Position numbers and translations under genes: made by a program. From contig NZ_CAJQZC010000007.1 in the NCBI RefSeq assembly GCF_907164555.1, forward strand, positions 186,001 through 250,000: 64,000 nt of DNA, given 5' to 3'. Origin of the DNA: Paraburkholderia saeva (GTDB taxonomy: Bacteria; Pseudomonadota; Gammaproteobacteria; Burkholderiales; Burkholderiaceae). Numbering within the stretch: position 1 is the first letter of the stretch; each line of letters begins with the position of its first letter. Of the stretch, positions 8,826 to 17,417 are shown in pieces. The notes under the pieces were generated by a model. That model was not told where the DNA came from. It ran no database searches and saw nothing but the letters and a program-made list of their open reading frames with translations.

Positions 8826-9297
8826 CTTTAGGTCTTTGTAGGTTGATCAGCAAAAAGAACGCGACTAATTCAGTTGCGCCGAATTCATGAGTTGAATTCT
8901 GGCGATTCGCATCGCGTTGCCGAATAGTGGTTCATTGAAATCGTGGCGACCACATGAACGGTCGTAACTGCACTGGCGAGCAAGCTTATCGATTCTCGTC
9001 ATTGGCGGACTGTGCCCACGAAACAGGTCGCTTCCTCAATATGTTTCCGGGAATGTGCGACCGGCCAGCCACAGATGCGACACCACGGCAAGCTCCCGCT
9101 TGAGTTGCTCAATGCGACCACACAGTCCGCGCAACATGGCTTCCCCAGATCCAGAAAACATCGCTGTTGAACTACACCAGGTGTTGATGCAGGTGTTTTT
9201 GTGGTCTGGATGTGAGAGCGGGCCGGAGCTGTGAAGAGCCGGCCCGCTTGCCACGTGTTGCCGGAAAATGCGTTGCCGGCTCACATGCTGCTGCGTA
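8826..9297. other. Intergenic region between DUF1120 copies 1 and 2
   Basis: 472 bases without a convincing gene. It holds the leader of copy 1, with the AAGAACGCGACT block at 8855-8866. A 10-bp hairpin at 9217-9248 lies 50 bases beyond the stop of copy 2 and is related in sequence to the terminator at 8101. An 82-codon open frame on the minus strand (9036-9284) has no recognisable domain. Confidence 0.6.
9217..9248 (-). terminator. Hairpin downstream of DUF1120 copy 2
   Basis: AGCGGGCCGG (9217-9226) pairs with CCGGCCCGCT (9239-9248). No T-run follows on either strand, so it may be a transcript-end stabiliser or a Rho-assisted end rather than a true intrinsic terminator. Flanking bases are similar to those of the 8101 hairpin, suggesting a duplicated 3' element. 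Confidence 0.45.
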
Positions 9298-9960
9298 TTA
9301 CAGGTAGACCATCGAGATGGTTGCCAGGCCGTCGAGCGGCACGTCTTGCGATGCCGGCAGCGCGCTGCGCTTGTTGATGCCGATCGTTGCGTTCAGGTTG
9401 GTCGTCATCGTCGTGAATGCCTTCGGCACGCCGTTCGAATCCGATGCCGTTGCCAGCTTGTTCGTGTTCAGGTTGCGGTTCGCGTCCGTTGCGACGGCCC
9501 AGGTCGTGCCGTTGTCGAGCGAGATCGCGCCGTTGCCTGCGTTGCCGTCAGCGGTCGGATCGCTGAAGCCCAGCGTGTACGAACCGACGTTGGCCGTGCC
9601 AACCGTGCCGAGACCGAACGCGTCGGCGTCCGTCAGGCCTGCGACGAGCGTGCTGGCGATACCCGGCACGACGCTGCTTGCGCGGTCGTCGACCACATGC
9701 ACTGCCACGCGAGCAGGCTGGTCGCAGGTGATCGTCAGTGCGCTCGTGTGCGAGCCGAGGTTCGTGAAGGCATTCGCGGCGATGGTGCCGCCGCTGATCG
9801 TGCCCAGATCGATAACGCCGCCACCAGACAATGTCGGCGTGCACGACGCTGGCGTGATCTGACCAATAACCTTCAGGTCGACCGAGTCAGCTGCAAATGC
9901 GCTGACCGACGCAGCAGCGAAGAGTGCAGCGAGGAGAGTGTTTTTCGAAACGAGTTTCAT
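9298..9960 (-). CDS. DUF1120 secreted fimbrial-type protein, copy 2
   Basis: Paralogue of copies 1 and 3, 220 residues. The start is taken at MKLVSK, matching the other copies, although an upstream in-frame codon exists. The signal peptide ends AFA before ADSVDLKVIG. Conserved features are PASCTPTLSGGG, the second Cys in TITCDQP, and the C-terminal PLDGLATISMVYL. The 21-bp island motif lies upstream at 10055-10075. Export and assembly by a chaperone-usher system are inferred from the subunit-like ends and from the remnant of such a locus nearby. Confidence 0.86.
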   Translation of the reverse strand: MKLVSKNTLLAALFAAASVSAFAADSVDLKVIGQITPASCTPTLSGGGVIDLGTISGGTIAANAFTNLGSHTSALTITCDQPARVAVHVVDDRASSVVPGIASTLVAGLTDADAFGLGTVGTANVGSYTLGFSDPTADGNAGNGAISLDNGTTWAVATDANRNLNTNKLATASDSNGVPKAFTTMTTNLNATIGINKRSALPASQDVPLDGLATISMVYL

Positions 9961-10314
9961 GGATATCTCTTGCAAAGTTGGTGAGGAAGAAGAACTCGAC
10001 TGGTTTTTCGCGCCGTGTCCTTGATCCGAATCTTGATAAATTGCTCTGGATTGTTGAATCGCAATTTCTTTAAATGTGTCGGCTCACGTTGGTGGATGTC
10101 GCAAAAGGGTCCACATCGCCTTGCAACGTGAGACGGGCCACGTTGAAAATGCGGTAAGAAGCATAGGAAATTTCGTGTGATTGAGTAATTGGGCTCGATA
10201 CACGATGCGACCTACGCACACTGAGAGAGGGACTCCGTCAGGAAAGATATCCATCACGCAGTGAGGTCGATCTGTTCAGGGCTCCGACCGCGTTTTCGTG
10301 CTATCGCCAGCTGG
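9961..10314. other. Intergenic region, leader and promoter of DUF1120 copy 2
   Basis: 354 bases. The conserved leader block AAGAACTCGACT lies at 9990-10001 and GCGCCG at 10010-10015. The shared 21-bp motif is at 10055-10075. The remainder up to the stop of copy 3 shows no gene or clear terminator. Confidence 0.6.
10055..10075 (-). promoter_or_regulatory. Shared island motif, site B (DUF1120 copy 2)
   Basis: In gene orientation it reads ATTTAAAGAAAT followed by TGCGATTCA, and ends 94 bases before the start codon. It aligns without gaps with sites A (11090), C (14930) and D (11179). Candidate binding site of a common regulator. Confidence 0.6.
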
Positions 10315-10992
10315 TTACAGATAGACCAGCGAGAATGTCGCCAGGCCGTCAAGCGGCACGACCTGATTGAGAGCGGGCAGATTAGCGGCCTTGTCAACCA
10401 CCGCGGTCACGTTGAACATTTGGCTGATGGATTTGTAGGCACCAGGAGTCGGAGATCCCCACGCTTGAATCCGGGAACCGTCCGCTTTCATGGCATAGTG
10501 TGTGACGCCGCTGCTGGCGTCCCAAGTAGAGCCACCATCGTTGGAACTCGCATGCGGTGTCGATTTGCCGTCGGCATACCCAACCGTAGCGGAAGATGTC
10601 AAAGTATAAGTACCCACCTTCTTTCCGCCCACCATACCCAACCCAAATCCCATGGCGTCACTAAACGTGTAGCCGTCTGAATACTGAGCGGCGCCTGCGA
10701 CCGCAGAGCCCGTGCGACCGTCGACGGCCTTGACTGCAACCACAGTAGGTTCGTCGCAAGCGAGGTTCAGCGTGACGGTCTTCGTTCCGAGTTTGTTAAG
10801 ACTGGTCTGGCTAAGCGAAGCTGCGGGAATGTTGCCAAAGTCAACAACGCCACCGCCACTCAGCGTCGGCGTGCAAGATGGCGGCACGATTGTGCCGATG
10901 ATCTTCAGGTCGACCGAATCAGCAGCGAAGGCGCCAACCGAAGCAGCTGCGAGCACGGCGGCCAGAAGAGTTTGCTTGGAAACGAGTTTCAT
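10315..10992 (-). CDS. DUF1120 secreted fimbrial-type protein, copy 3
   Basis: Third paralogue, 225 residues: signal peptide ending AFA before ADSVDLK, Cys in PPSCTPTLSGGG and in LACDEP, and C-terminal PLDGLATFSLVYL. The central region differs most between the copies, which fits exposed, antigenically variable subunits. It is divergent from the autotransporter gene. Site A of the island motif lies upstream at 11090-11110 and the leader block AAGAACCCGGCT at 11023-11034, at the same distance from the start as in the other copies. Confidence 0.86.
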   Translation of the reverse strand: MKLVSKQTLLAAVLAAASVGAFAADSVDLKIIGTIVPPSCTPTLSGGGVVDFGNIPAASLSQTSLNKLGTKTVTLNLACDEPTVVAVKAVDGRTGSAVAGAAQYSDGYTFSDAMGFGLGMVGGKKVGTYTLTSSATVGYADGKSTPHASSNDGGSTWDASSGVTHYAMKADGSRIQAWGSPTPGAYKSISQMFNVTAVVDKAANLPALNQVVPLDGLATFSLVYL

Positions 10993-11089
10993 GATTTACA
11001 TTCAAAGTGAGTTTTAGGAAACAAGAACCCGGCTAGTCGTGTTGGCGCCGTGTCCTTGAGACGAATTCTGCGATGTCCTTCCGCTTTTC

Positions 11090-11110
11090 TGAATCGTAGT
11101 TTCCTTAAAT
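11090..11110 (-). promoter_or_regulatory. Shared island motif, site A (DUF1120 copy 3)
   Basis: Gene-oriented ATTTAAGGAAAC plus TACGATTCA, 97 bases before the start codon of copy 3. It matches site B at 17 of 21 positions. Confidence 0.6.
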
Positions 11111-11178
11111 CGCAGGTTAGGACCTGACGCATGGTTTATGCAGGTTCAGAAGAAACTGGAAATGATCCCGCGGCCAAT

Positions 11179-11199
11179 AATTAGTAAACCTACGATTCA
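11179..11199 (+). promoter_or_regulatory. Shared island motif, site D (autotransporter)
   Basis: AATTAGTAAACC plus TACGATTCA, 87 bases before the autotransporter start. It matches site A at 16 of 21 positions, including the complete CGATTCA end. Sites A and D lie about 70 bp apart in the divergent intergenic region and face opposite ways. Confidence 0.55.
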
Positions 11200-11286
11200 C
11201 GCCTCGGACTGGTCTGTCCAGAATCCGCGTTCCGCGCGTGCCTTCCGCTTTGAGCAGGCATCAGCGCTCAACCGGAACGGACTCTC

Positions 11287-13791
11287 ATGTTTTCTCTCCC
11301 TATCAGGCGCGCGCCCCTCGCGATCGCCGTATCACTCCTCGCTGCCGGTACATCCGCGCATGCATACGTTCTCGTGCCCAGCGGCGCGCGTGTTGTCACC
11401 GCCCAGACCACGCCCGACGACTACGAACTTCAGAATGCCGCCTCGCTGGAAGTGCAGCCGGGCGCGACCGTGTACGGCGTGCGCACCGGCTACACAGGCA
11501 CCGGCGCACAGGTCCTGCTGGACTCGGGCGCGCAAATCTCCACACACGGTTTGCTCGTCAACGGTGGCGCGCTCGACGTAGCCGCGGCATCGGCGCCAGG
11601 TGTCCAGACGATCATCCGAAACGACGGCACGGCCAGCGATCTTGGCGATGCGGTACGTCTGAAAAACGGCAGCACGGGCACGCTGCGAGATGTGTTGCTG
11701 GAAAGCACCGCTGGCAACAGCTACGCCGGGCTTCAGGCGGAAACGAGTTCGACGGTTTCAGTCAGCGATGGGACCATCCGAAGCGCCGGATGGGGCGTGA
11801 TCGGCGGGACTGGTGCGCAGATTGACCTGCAACGCGTGACGGTCGAAGCTGGCGCGAATACCGGCGCGTTTATTAGCGCCGGCGCACAGATGACCACGAC
11901 CGACAGCAGCATCACCGGCCCGAAAGGGGTGGAAGTGCGTCAGCAGAACGCCAGCTTTACCGGCCATAACACTTCGATCACCGGAACAACTGGCGACGGC
12001 GTGACGATGGTCGGCGACGCATCGGTTGTGCTCGATAGCGGTTCGTCTGTGCAGGGCGCAAAGAACGGCATCGCCGTAGCACTGATTCCGGGCGCGCCGA
12101 CTGGCAATAACACGATCAGCCTCACGGACACGTCGGTCACCGGCGCAAATGGCGCCGCGATTCTCGCCTCGTCGGCGAGTCACACGGATATCACCGTTGC
12201 GGGATCGAGCGTGTTGAACGGCTCGGACGGAAACCTGTTGCATGTTGGGCCAGGCAGTACCGCGAACTTCAACGTCATCGCCGCGAACCTGAAGGGCAAC
12301 GTGACCGCTGATGATCGCTTCGGCGCCAACGTCTCGCTCACGAACGGCGCGACGCTTACGGGCAATCTGATTCGCGTCGGCGATGTCGCGGTCAGCAACG
12401 GCGCTGCGTGGAATCTGACCCAGAGCAACACGATCGGCAACCTGAGCCTGAATGGCGGCACGGTGGTGCTGGACAATGGAGTCGACAAGACGCTTACCAT
12501 CGCGGGCAATCTGAGCGGGCAGGGCACGTTCGCAATCCACACGGATCTCGGCGACGTGCACGGCGACCTGATCGACGTGCAAGGCTCGGCGTCCGGTCAA
12601 CATCAACTGCAGGTGCGCAACACCGGGCGCGAACCCGACGCACCGGGCGGCAAGCTGATGGTCGTCCAGACTGCAGGCGGCCCCGCGACGTTCTCTCTGA
12701 AGGGCGACAAGGTCGACGCGGGTGTCTACGAGTATCGTCTCGCGCAGCAGGGCACCGACTGGTATCTGCAGAACACCGCGGTGAATCCCGTGAATCCCGT
12801 CGACCCAGTCAACCCGGTTGATCCGTCCGACAACACGCCCGATACGCCGTCGTCGAACACGCCGGACAACAAGCCAGTGATCACGCCATCGGCCGCGACG
12901 ATTTTGGGTCTCTTCACCGCGCCCGCCACCGTCGCTTATGAACAGATGGATGTTCTGCGCACGCGCATGGGCGAACTTCGTCGCGACGAACAGGGTAGCG
13001 GTGCGTGGGCACGCGGTTATGGCTCGAGCTATCGTGTTTCGAGTGCGGCCGGCCAGCCATTCACGCAGGACCAGAGCGGTGTCGCAATCGGTGGGGATCG
13101 CAAGTTCGTGGTGTCGGGTGGCAAGGTGCTCGTTGGCGGCAGCTTCGGATACACGAACGCGAACCTGACGTTCGCGCCGGGCGCGGACGGCGTCGTAGAA
13201 AGCCAGACACTCGGCGGCTACGTAACGTGGCTGCGCGACGACGGTTACTACGCCGATGCAGTGCTGCAGGCGAGCCGCTTCGCGAATCGCGGCGACGCGA
13301 CGATGAGCGACGGCGTTCGTACGCATGGCAACAACGTCAACTATGGCTTTGGCAGTTCGCTGGAAGTGGGCCGCCATATTGGCGTGCAGGACAACTGGTT
13401 CGTGGAACCGTACGTGCAACTCGCTGGCCTGTTCTCGAGCGGCAGCAGCTTCTCGCTTGATAACGGCATGCAGGCCACCAACGGGCGCAACGCGTCGTTG
13501 CAGGCAAAGATCGGCGTCGCCGCGGGCAAGGATTTCAAGCTCAACGAAGGCAGCGTGATCCAGCCTTACGCAAAAGTCGCGTTCATCAACGAGTTCGCGC
13601 ACAGCAATCCAGCGTACGTGAACGGCATTGAGTTCGCGACGGATCTCGCGGGTCCGCGCGGTGAACTGGCGGTCGGCGTAACTGCGCAGGTCAAGAAGTC
13701 ATTCCATCTGTTCGCCGAATACAGCTACTCGAAGGGTGACAAGATCGAGAAGCCGTGGGCATTGACGGGCGGAATGCGTTACGTCTGGTAA
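11287..13791 (+). CDS. Pertactin-type autotransporter adhesin
   Basis: Type V secreted surface protein of 834 residues. A signal peptide (cleaved near AHA, residue 26) leads to a Thr/Gly/Asn-rich passenger of repeated short beta strands, typical of a right-handed beta helix. A Pro-rich linker with repeated VNPV/VDPV units lies at about residues 498-530. The C-terminal domain (about 560-834, from RTRMGELRRDEQGSGAWARGYG) is a beta-barrel translocator ending in RYVW, with an aromatic last residue as the Bam machinery requires. No protease triad is apparent, so an adhesin is likely; its target is unknown. Motif site D precedes it and a strong terminator follows. Confidence 0.93.
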   Translation: MFSLPIRRAPLAIAVSLLAAGTSAHAYVLVPSGARVVTAQTTPDDYELQNAASLEVQPGATVYGVRTGYTGTGAQVLLDSGAQISTHGLLVNGGALDVAAASAPGVQTIIRNDGTASDLGDAVRLKNGSTGTLRDVLLESTAGNSYAGLQAETSSTVSVSDGTIRSAGWGVIGGTGAQIDLQRVTVEAGANTGAFISAGAQMTTTDSSITGPKGVEVRQQNASFTGHNTSITGTTGDGVTMVGDASVVLDSGSSVQGAKNGIAVALIPGAPTGNNTISLTDTSVTGANGAAILASSASHTDITVAGSSVLNGSDGNLLHVGPGSTANFNVIAANLKGNVTADDRFGANVSLTNGATLTGNLIRVGDVAVSNGAAWNLTQSNTIGNLSLNGGTVVLDNGVDKTLTIAGNLSGQGTFAIHTDLGDVHGDLIDVQGSASGQHQLQVRNTGREPDAPGGKLMVVQTAGGPATFSLKGDKVDAGVYEYRLAQQGTDWYLQNTAVNPVNPVDPVNPVDPSDNTPDTPSSNTPDNKPVITPSAATILGLFTAPATVAYEQMDVLRTRMGELRRDEQGSGAWARGYGSSYRVSSAAGQPFTQDQSGVAIGGDRKFVVSGGKVLVGGSFGYTNANLTFAPGADGVVESQTLGGYVTWLRDDGYYADAVLQASRFANRGDATMSDGVRTHGNNVNYGFGSSLEVGRHIGVQDNWFVEPYVQLAGLFSSGSSFSLDNGMQATNGRNASLQAKIGVAAGKDFKLNEGSVIQPYAKVAFINEFAHSNPAYVNGIEFATDLAGPRGELAVGVTAQVKKSFHLFAEYSYSKGDKIEKPWALTGGMRYVW

Positions 13792-13810
13792 AGATCCAGC
13801 TGCTAAAGAG

Positions 13811-13849
13811 AAAGGCCGTCGCGAATATTCACGACGGCCTTCTTTTTTA
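13811..13849. terminator. Bidirectional intrinsic terminator
   Basis: AAGGCCGTCG (13812-13821) pairs with CGACGGCCTT (13832-13841). TCTTTTTTA follows on the plus strand and TTCTCTTT on the minus strand. It separates the autotransporter from the convergent hypothetical gene and can serve both. Confidence 0.9.
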
Positions 13850-13854
13850 GCGCC

Positions 13855-14844
13855 CTACCGCGCCGTGAATCGGGAAGCTTGCGTCCTGATCGCCGCATCC
13901 AGTGTCTGGCAATCGGGCAGCACGCTACTCACGCAGTCGAGAAACGTCCGGCAGCGCGACGAAAGCACAGGCGGCTGCGGTTCGACAAGCGTAGCAGCGG
14001 GATGCCGAAGCGCAGCGTGATCAAGAAGCACATCGGGAATGCTGGTCTCGCCGCGCAGACGAAACAGCATCAGCAGTTCAATCGGCATCGCCTGTTCAAC
14101 CGGGTGATCGAAATCGAACAACATTTGCCCCGAATCGAGGCGGCAATGTGACAGGTGCCGGTCCGCAAGTTGCTCCGCGAGCGGCGCGAAAACGGAGTCT
14201 GGCGTGTTCCACGAATCGATGACCTCGACGAGCAATTCCTCGCCTTTCTGGAACGTGCACGGCACGACCGGTACGTTCAGCCCCTTACCCGCCACGCTGA
14301 CAATCATCCCTGTAATGCCACCCGGGACCGGACGCCCTGCGTGATCGACGTTGCCGCCAAACCAGCATTCGAGCACGTGCGCGGCAAGGTCGGGCCAGCC
14401 AAGTGTTACCAGCATTGCGATCAGCAACGCCATATCGCGGTCATAGATCTGACGACGGCGCGGACCTCTCCAGACGTCTTCGTAAATCGCAAGGGCGTAG
14501 GTGCCCGCCAGCGCTTCGAGAACGCCCTTCCTCAAGGCGTTCCAGTCCGGCTCAGTTGTGTCCTCGTTCACGTTCAGATCGATACCGCGCCACTGACGCA
14601 AACGTCCCAGCCAGTAAAGCGGTCGCGCAGCGCTTGGCAGCGGAATGGCGGCCGGCGCGCGGAAGAAATCCTTCAATGCGTCGCGATGCATGCCGTCAAG
14701 CGCGGACGCTTCGGCGTACGCCGCGTGAAGAATTATTTGACGTTGTTTGTCAGGATCGGATGAAGGTGGATTAAGCAACGTGGGGCCCCGGGCAGATGTG
14801 CATTTTGACCGCTGACCATACGGAGTTGCATGTGCTTGCGCCAT
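13855..14844 (-). CDS. Hypothetical protein
   Basis: I do not recognise this 329-residue protein. It has no signal peptide or membrane segment, so it is probably cytoplasmic. It is rich in Leu, Ala and Trp, with likely helical stretches (NALRKGVLEALAGTYALAIYEDVW; RDMALLIAMLVTLGWPDLAAHVLECW). The start at 14844 lacks an obvious ribosome binding site, and a later start is possible. Codon use resembles the neighbouring real genes. It lies between the autotransporter and the broken chaperone-usher locus and could be a passenger gene of the island. Confidence 0.6.
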   Translation of the reverse strand: MAQAHATPYGQRSKCTSARGPTLLNPPSSDPDKQRQIILHAAYAEASALDGMHRDALKDFFRAPAAIPLPSAARPLYWLGRLRQWRGIDLNVNEDTTEPDWNALRKGVLEALAGTYALAIYEDVWRGPRRRQIYDRDMALLIAMLVTLGWPDLAAHVLECWFGGNVDHAGRPVPGGITGMIVSVAGKGLNVPVVPCTFQKGEELLVEVIDSWNTPDSVFAPLAEQLADRHLSHCRLDSGQMLFDFDHPVEQAMPIELLMLFRLRGETSIPDVLLDHAALRHPAATLVEPQPPVLSSRCRTFLDCVSSVLPDCQTLDAAIRTQASRFTAR

Positions 14845-14929
14845 CGTAGTTTTATGAATTTGCAGTGCGTTGAGCGTGTATCGCGCAACCTCAAAACAGA
14901 AAAGCGCTTTTTTAAAGGACTAATTCGAG

Positions 14930-14950
14930 ATTTAAAGATTCTGCGATTCA
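14930..14950 (+). promoter_or_regulatory. Shared island motif, site C (fimbrial chaperone)
   Basis: ATTTAAAGATTC plus TGCGATTCA, 86 bases before the chaperone start. Same orientation relative to its gene as sites A, B and D. Confidence 0.6.
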
Positions 14951-15036
14951 GAAGACTCCCCGGTTCTTCCAAACTCAATGCATCGAGACACACGTCGTTG
15001 CACTCAGGCGGCGACCGAACCCAAGGAGCTTCAATC

Positions 15037-15957
15037 ATGAAATCGATCCACTTCAAACTTCGTAACGTCGTCGTCGCTGCCGCCATGCTCGCGGGCTTTG
15101 CGAACGTCGCGATGGCAACCGGCATGGTGCCGGAAACATCGGTGGTTCTCGTCAACGAAGCAGATGGCGAAGCGACCATGAACGTGAAAAACAGCGAGAG
15201 CACACCGCAGCTTCTCTACACGTCGGTGACGCACATCGAAGAAGACCAGGAAAACCTGGTTGTGGTTACGCCGCCGGTTGCACGCGTTGAAGGCAGCCAG
15301 ACGCAGACGGTGCGTTTCGTGTTGCAGAACAAGACGCCGCTGACCGTTGAGCGCCTCGAGCGCGCTGTCTTCGAAGGCATTCCGCCGCGTGATCCGAAAG
15401 CAGGCGCCCGCGTGACGATGACCGTCCGCCAGGATCTGCCGCTCGTGATTCACCCGAAGGGTCTCGCAGTCAATCGCGAACCGTGGAAGGAGCTGAAGGT
15501 ATCGATCACCGGCGACGAGCTGACGATCGAAAACCCGAGCGCCTATGTCGTGCGTCTCGCACAGACGGTGCAGTTGCAGCCGCAACAGAAGAACGTCGAG
15601 TTGCCGCGTCCCTACGTGCTGCCGAACGGCGTCGATCAGCACGCCGATTACGGAGTCGCTCTCGTTCAACGCGTCCGCTTCCATGCAGACGCCCGGCTAT
15701 CGCACGCTGACCGATACGACGCAGGACACGACGCAGAACTGGAACGACAACCACTATCGCGATCAGTACACCGCATCGGCAGCGTGGCTTCATCCGTGGC
15801 TGGGTGGCTTTACTGCCGGTTACACGCGCTCGAACCTGTTCAACGGCCAGACATCGCAACGCGTGACCGGCTCGTGGGGTCGCACGTTCAAGTACGCGAC
15901 GGTCAATCTGAACATCGAGCACGCACTGGGTGGCGGCGCGTCCGGCAGCACGGGTAA
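15037..15957 (+). pseudogene. Fimbrial periplasmic chaperone, 3' end lost
   Basis: PapD-like pilus chaperone. The start at 15037 has a good AAGGAG site and a signal peptide ending near AMA. The two-domain Ig-like body follows: SVVLVNEADGEATMNVKN, then the edge-strand region EGSQTQTVRFVLQN, then LPLVIHPKGLAVNREPWKEL. Homology stops at about residue 203 (position 15645). From there the frame continues for about 103 residues of nonsense to 15957, because the sequence has become usher coding sequence in another frame. Roughly 40 C-terminal residues of domain 2 are missing. Read together with the next entry, this is a deletion junction; the product is probably non-functional. Confidence 0.85.
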
Positions 15958-16771
15958 CTCGATTTACCTGACGGCGACGATTCCGTTCGGCAAGCGCAGC
16001 GTGAAGACGTACGTGAACTCGACGGACGGCAATGCACGTGTGGGTGCAACGTATAGCGAAGTAGTCAGCGATGAACTCAACTACACGCTGAACGGCGAAC
16101 TGCAACCGAATAACGGCGCGGCGTCGAGCAGCGCAACGGCATCGATTACGCCGCACTACACGCAGATGAACGTCGGTGTGTCGCAAAACGGTACGAACTC
16201 GACGTCGTACAACGCGGAACTGCGCGGCGGTGTTGTGGCACACAAGCATGGCGTGACGTTCTCGCCGTATCCGGTGAGCGACACGTTCGGTATCGCGAAG
16301 ACGAGCGATGTGGCGGGCGTCAAGATTTCGACGCCGCAAGGTCCGGTATGGACGGACTTCTGGGGTCAGGCAGTCATCCCGACGGAAGCCGCATATTCGA
16401 CGAGCCGTATCGAAGTGTCAGGCAAGACGCTGCCGCGCAACGTCGATATCGGTAACGGATTTGCTCAGGTCAACCCGGGTCGCGGCTCGGTGAACTACGT
16501 GAACTTCGACATCGTCAAGGTGCGCCGCATTCTGCTGCGCGCCATCGACAAGCGCGGTCAGGTGCTGCCGAAGAACGCGTCCGTGCTCGACAAGGACGAC
16601 AACTACCTCACCACCGTACTCGACGACGGCAACATCTTCCTGAATGGAAACGAGGGTGAAGAGCTTAAGGTTGTGGATCTGGATGGCAACCGCTGCTCGC
16701 TTGAATACAAGCTGGCTGAAAAGCCCGACCTGAAGAGCTACTTTGAAAATGCAGAGGCCGTGTGCCGTTAA
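15647..16771 (+). pseudogene. Fimbrial outer-membrane usher, N-terminal part lost
   Basis: Only the C-terminal portion of a FimD/PapC-type usher remains, from about SLSFNASASMQTPGYRTL onward. It includes barrel strands with alternating aromatic residues (HPWLGGFTAGYTRSNLF; WGRTFKYATVNLNIEHAL). The C-terminal domains end in GNEGEELKVVDLDGNRC and LKSYFENAEAVCR, whose closing Cys pair is typical. Ushers are about 800-850 residues; about 375 remain. The plug, the N-terminal chaperone-binding domain and the signal peptide are absent. The open frame upstream (from 15545) is an out-of-frame reading of the chaperone. Without its N-terminus it cannot be exported. Confidence 0.85.
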
Positions 16772-16799
16772 GGCCACGCTTTCCTGAAGGAGAAACGTC

Positions 16800-17396
16800 A
16801 TGAAACTCAAACTTTATCCTGTGCGCGCGCTGGGCACGATCGTTGCGCAAATCACGGCCGCCGCACTGCTCGCGATGGGCGGCTGTACCGCGGCGCAGGC
16901 ACAAGGCCCAGGCGAATGCCAGATGACCGTGAACGATAGCTCGGTCGACTACGGTGTATTCACCCGCTATCAGCTTCAGGGCGAAAACCCGCAGGCACCG
17001 ACGCTGAGTCTCGGCAAGCGTCAGCTAACGCTGAACATGAACTGCCGGATGCCGGTGACGATGGCCGTGGCTTTTCGCAGCGGCGCGAACGGAGCGGACT
17101 ACAGCTTCGGCAATGGCGGCACGGTCACCGTGCGGATGACGGGCGCGCAGGTCGATGGAAGGCCCGCACTGGTGGGCAGCAGCGCCGGCGCCGGCATGAT
17201 CCCGGCGAGCCCTGCGGCGATTGCACAGTTTGCGCCGGGTCAGGTGATCGTGCCGATCGTCGACGGACGCCCGGCCAAAGGCACAAGCTTCTCGGCGCAG
17301 GTTGAAGTCGATCCGCGGATCCCTGCTGCTAACGCGAGGGTTGCGGGCCGGACCAGTCTCGAAAGCAACGGATCGTTCCAGCTCATCACGCAGTAA
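16800..17396 (+). CDS. Small fimbrial-like secreted protein
   Basis: 198 residues with a good ribosome binding site (AAGGAGAA) 28 bases after the usher stop. The leader runs through ITAAALLAMGGCTAAQAQ; cleavage is most likely after AQA, although MGGC resembles a weak lipobox. The mature part has one Cys in GECQMTV, another in NMNCRMP, and a strand-rich body, resembling chaperone-usher subunits or tip proteins. Its place as last gene of the usher operon fits a minor subunit. With the usher broken it may no longer be assembled. It ends in a clear terminator. Confidence 0.75.
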   Translation: MKLKLYPVRALGTIVAQITAAALLAMGGCTAAQAQGPGECQMTVNDSSVDYGVFTRYQLQGENPQAPTLSLGKRQLTLNMNCRMPVTMAVAFRSGANGADYSFGNGGTVTVRMTGAQVDGRPALVGSSAGAGMIPASPAAIAQFAPGQVIVPIVDGRPAKGTSFSAQVEVDPRIPAANARVAGRTSLESNGSFQLITQ

Positions 17397-17417
17397 CAGT
17401 CGTACTGTCGATCTTTG

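Noticed and set aside
9036..9284. 82-codon frame between DUF1120 copies 1 and 2
   Set aside because: It has no ribosome site or domain. The end (IEQLKRELA) faintly recalls transposase coiled coils but is too short to support a mobile-element call.
11758..13602. 614-codon open frame antisense to the autotransporter
   Set aside because: An Arg/His/Ala/Val-rich composition is what antisense reading of GC-rich, codon-biased genes produces. No start context or homology was seen, while the sense frame is a clear autotransporter.
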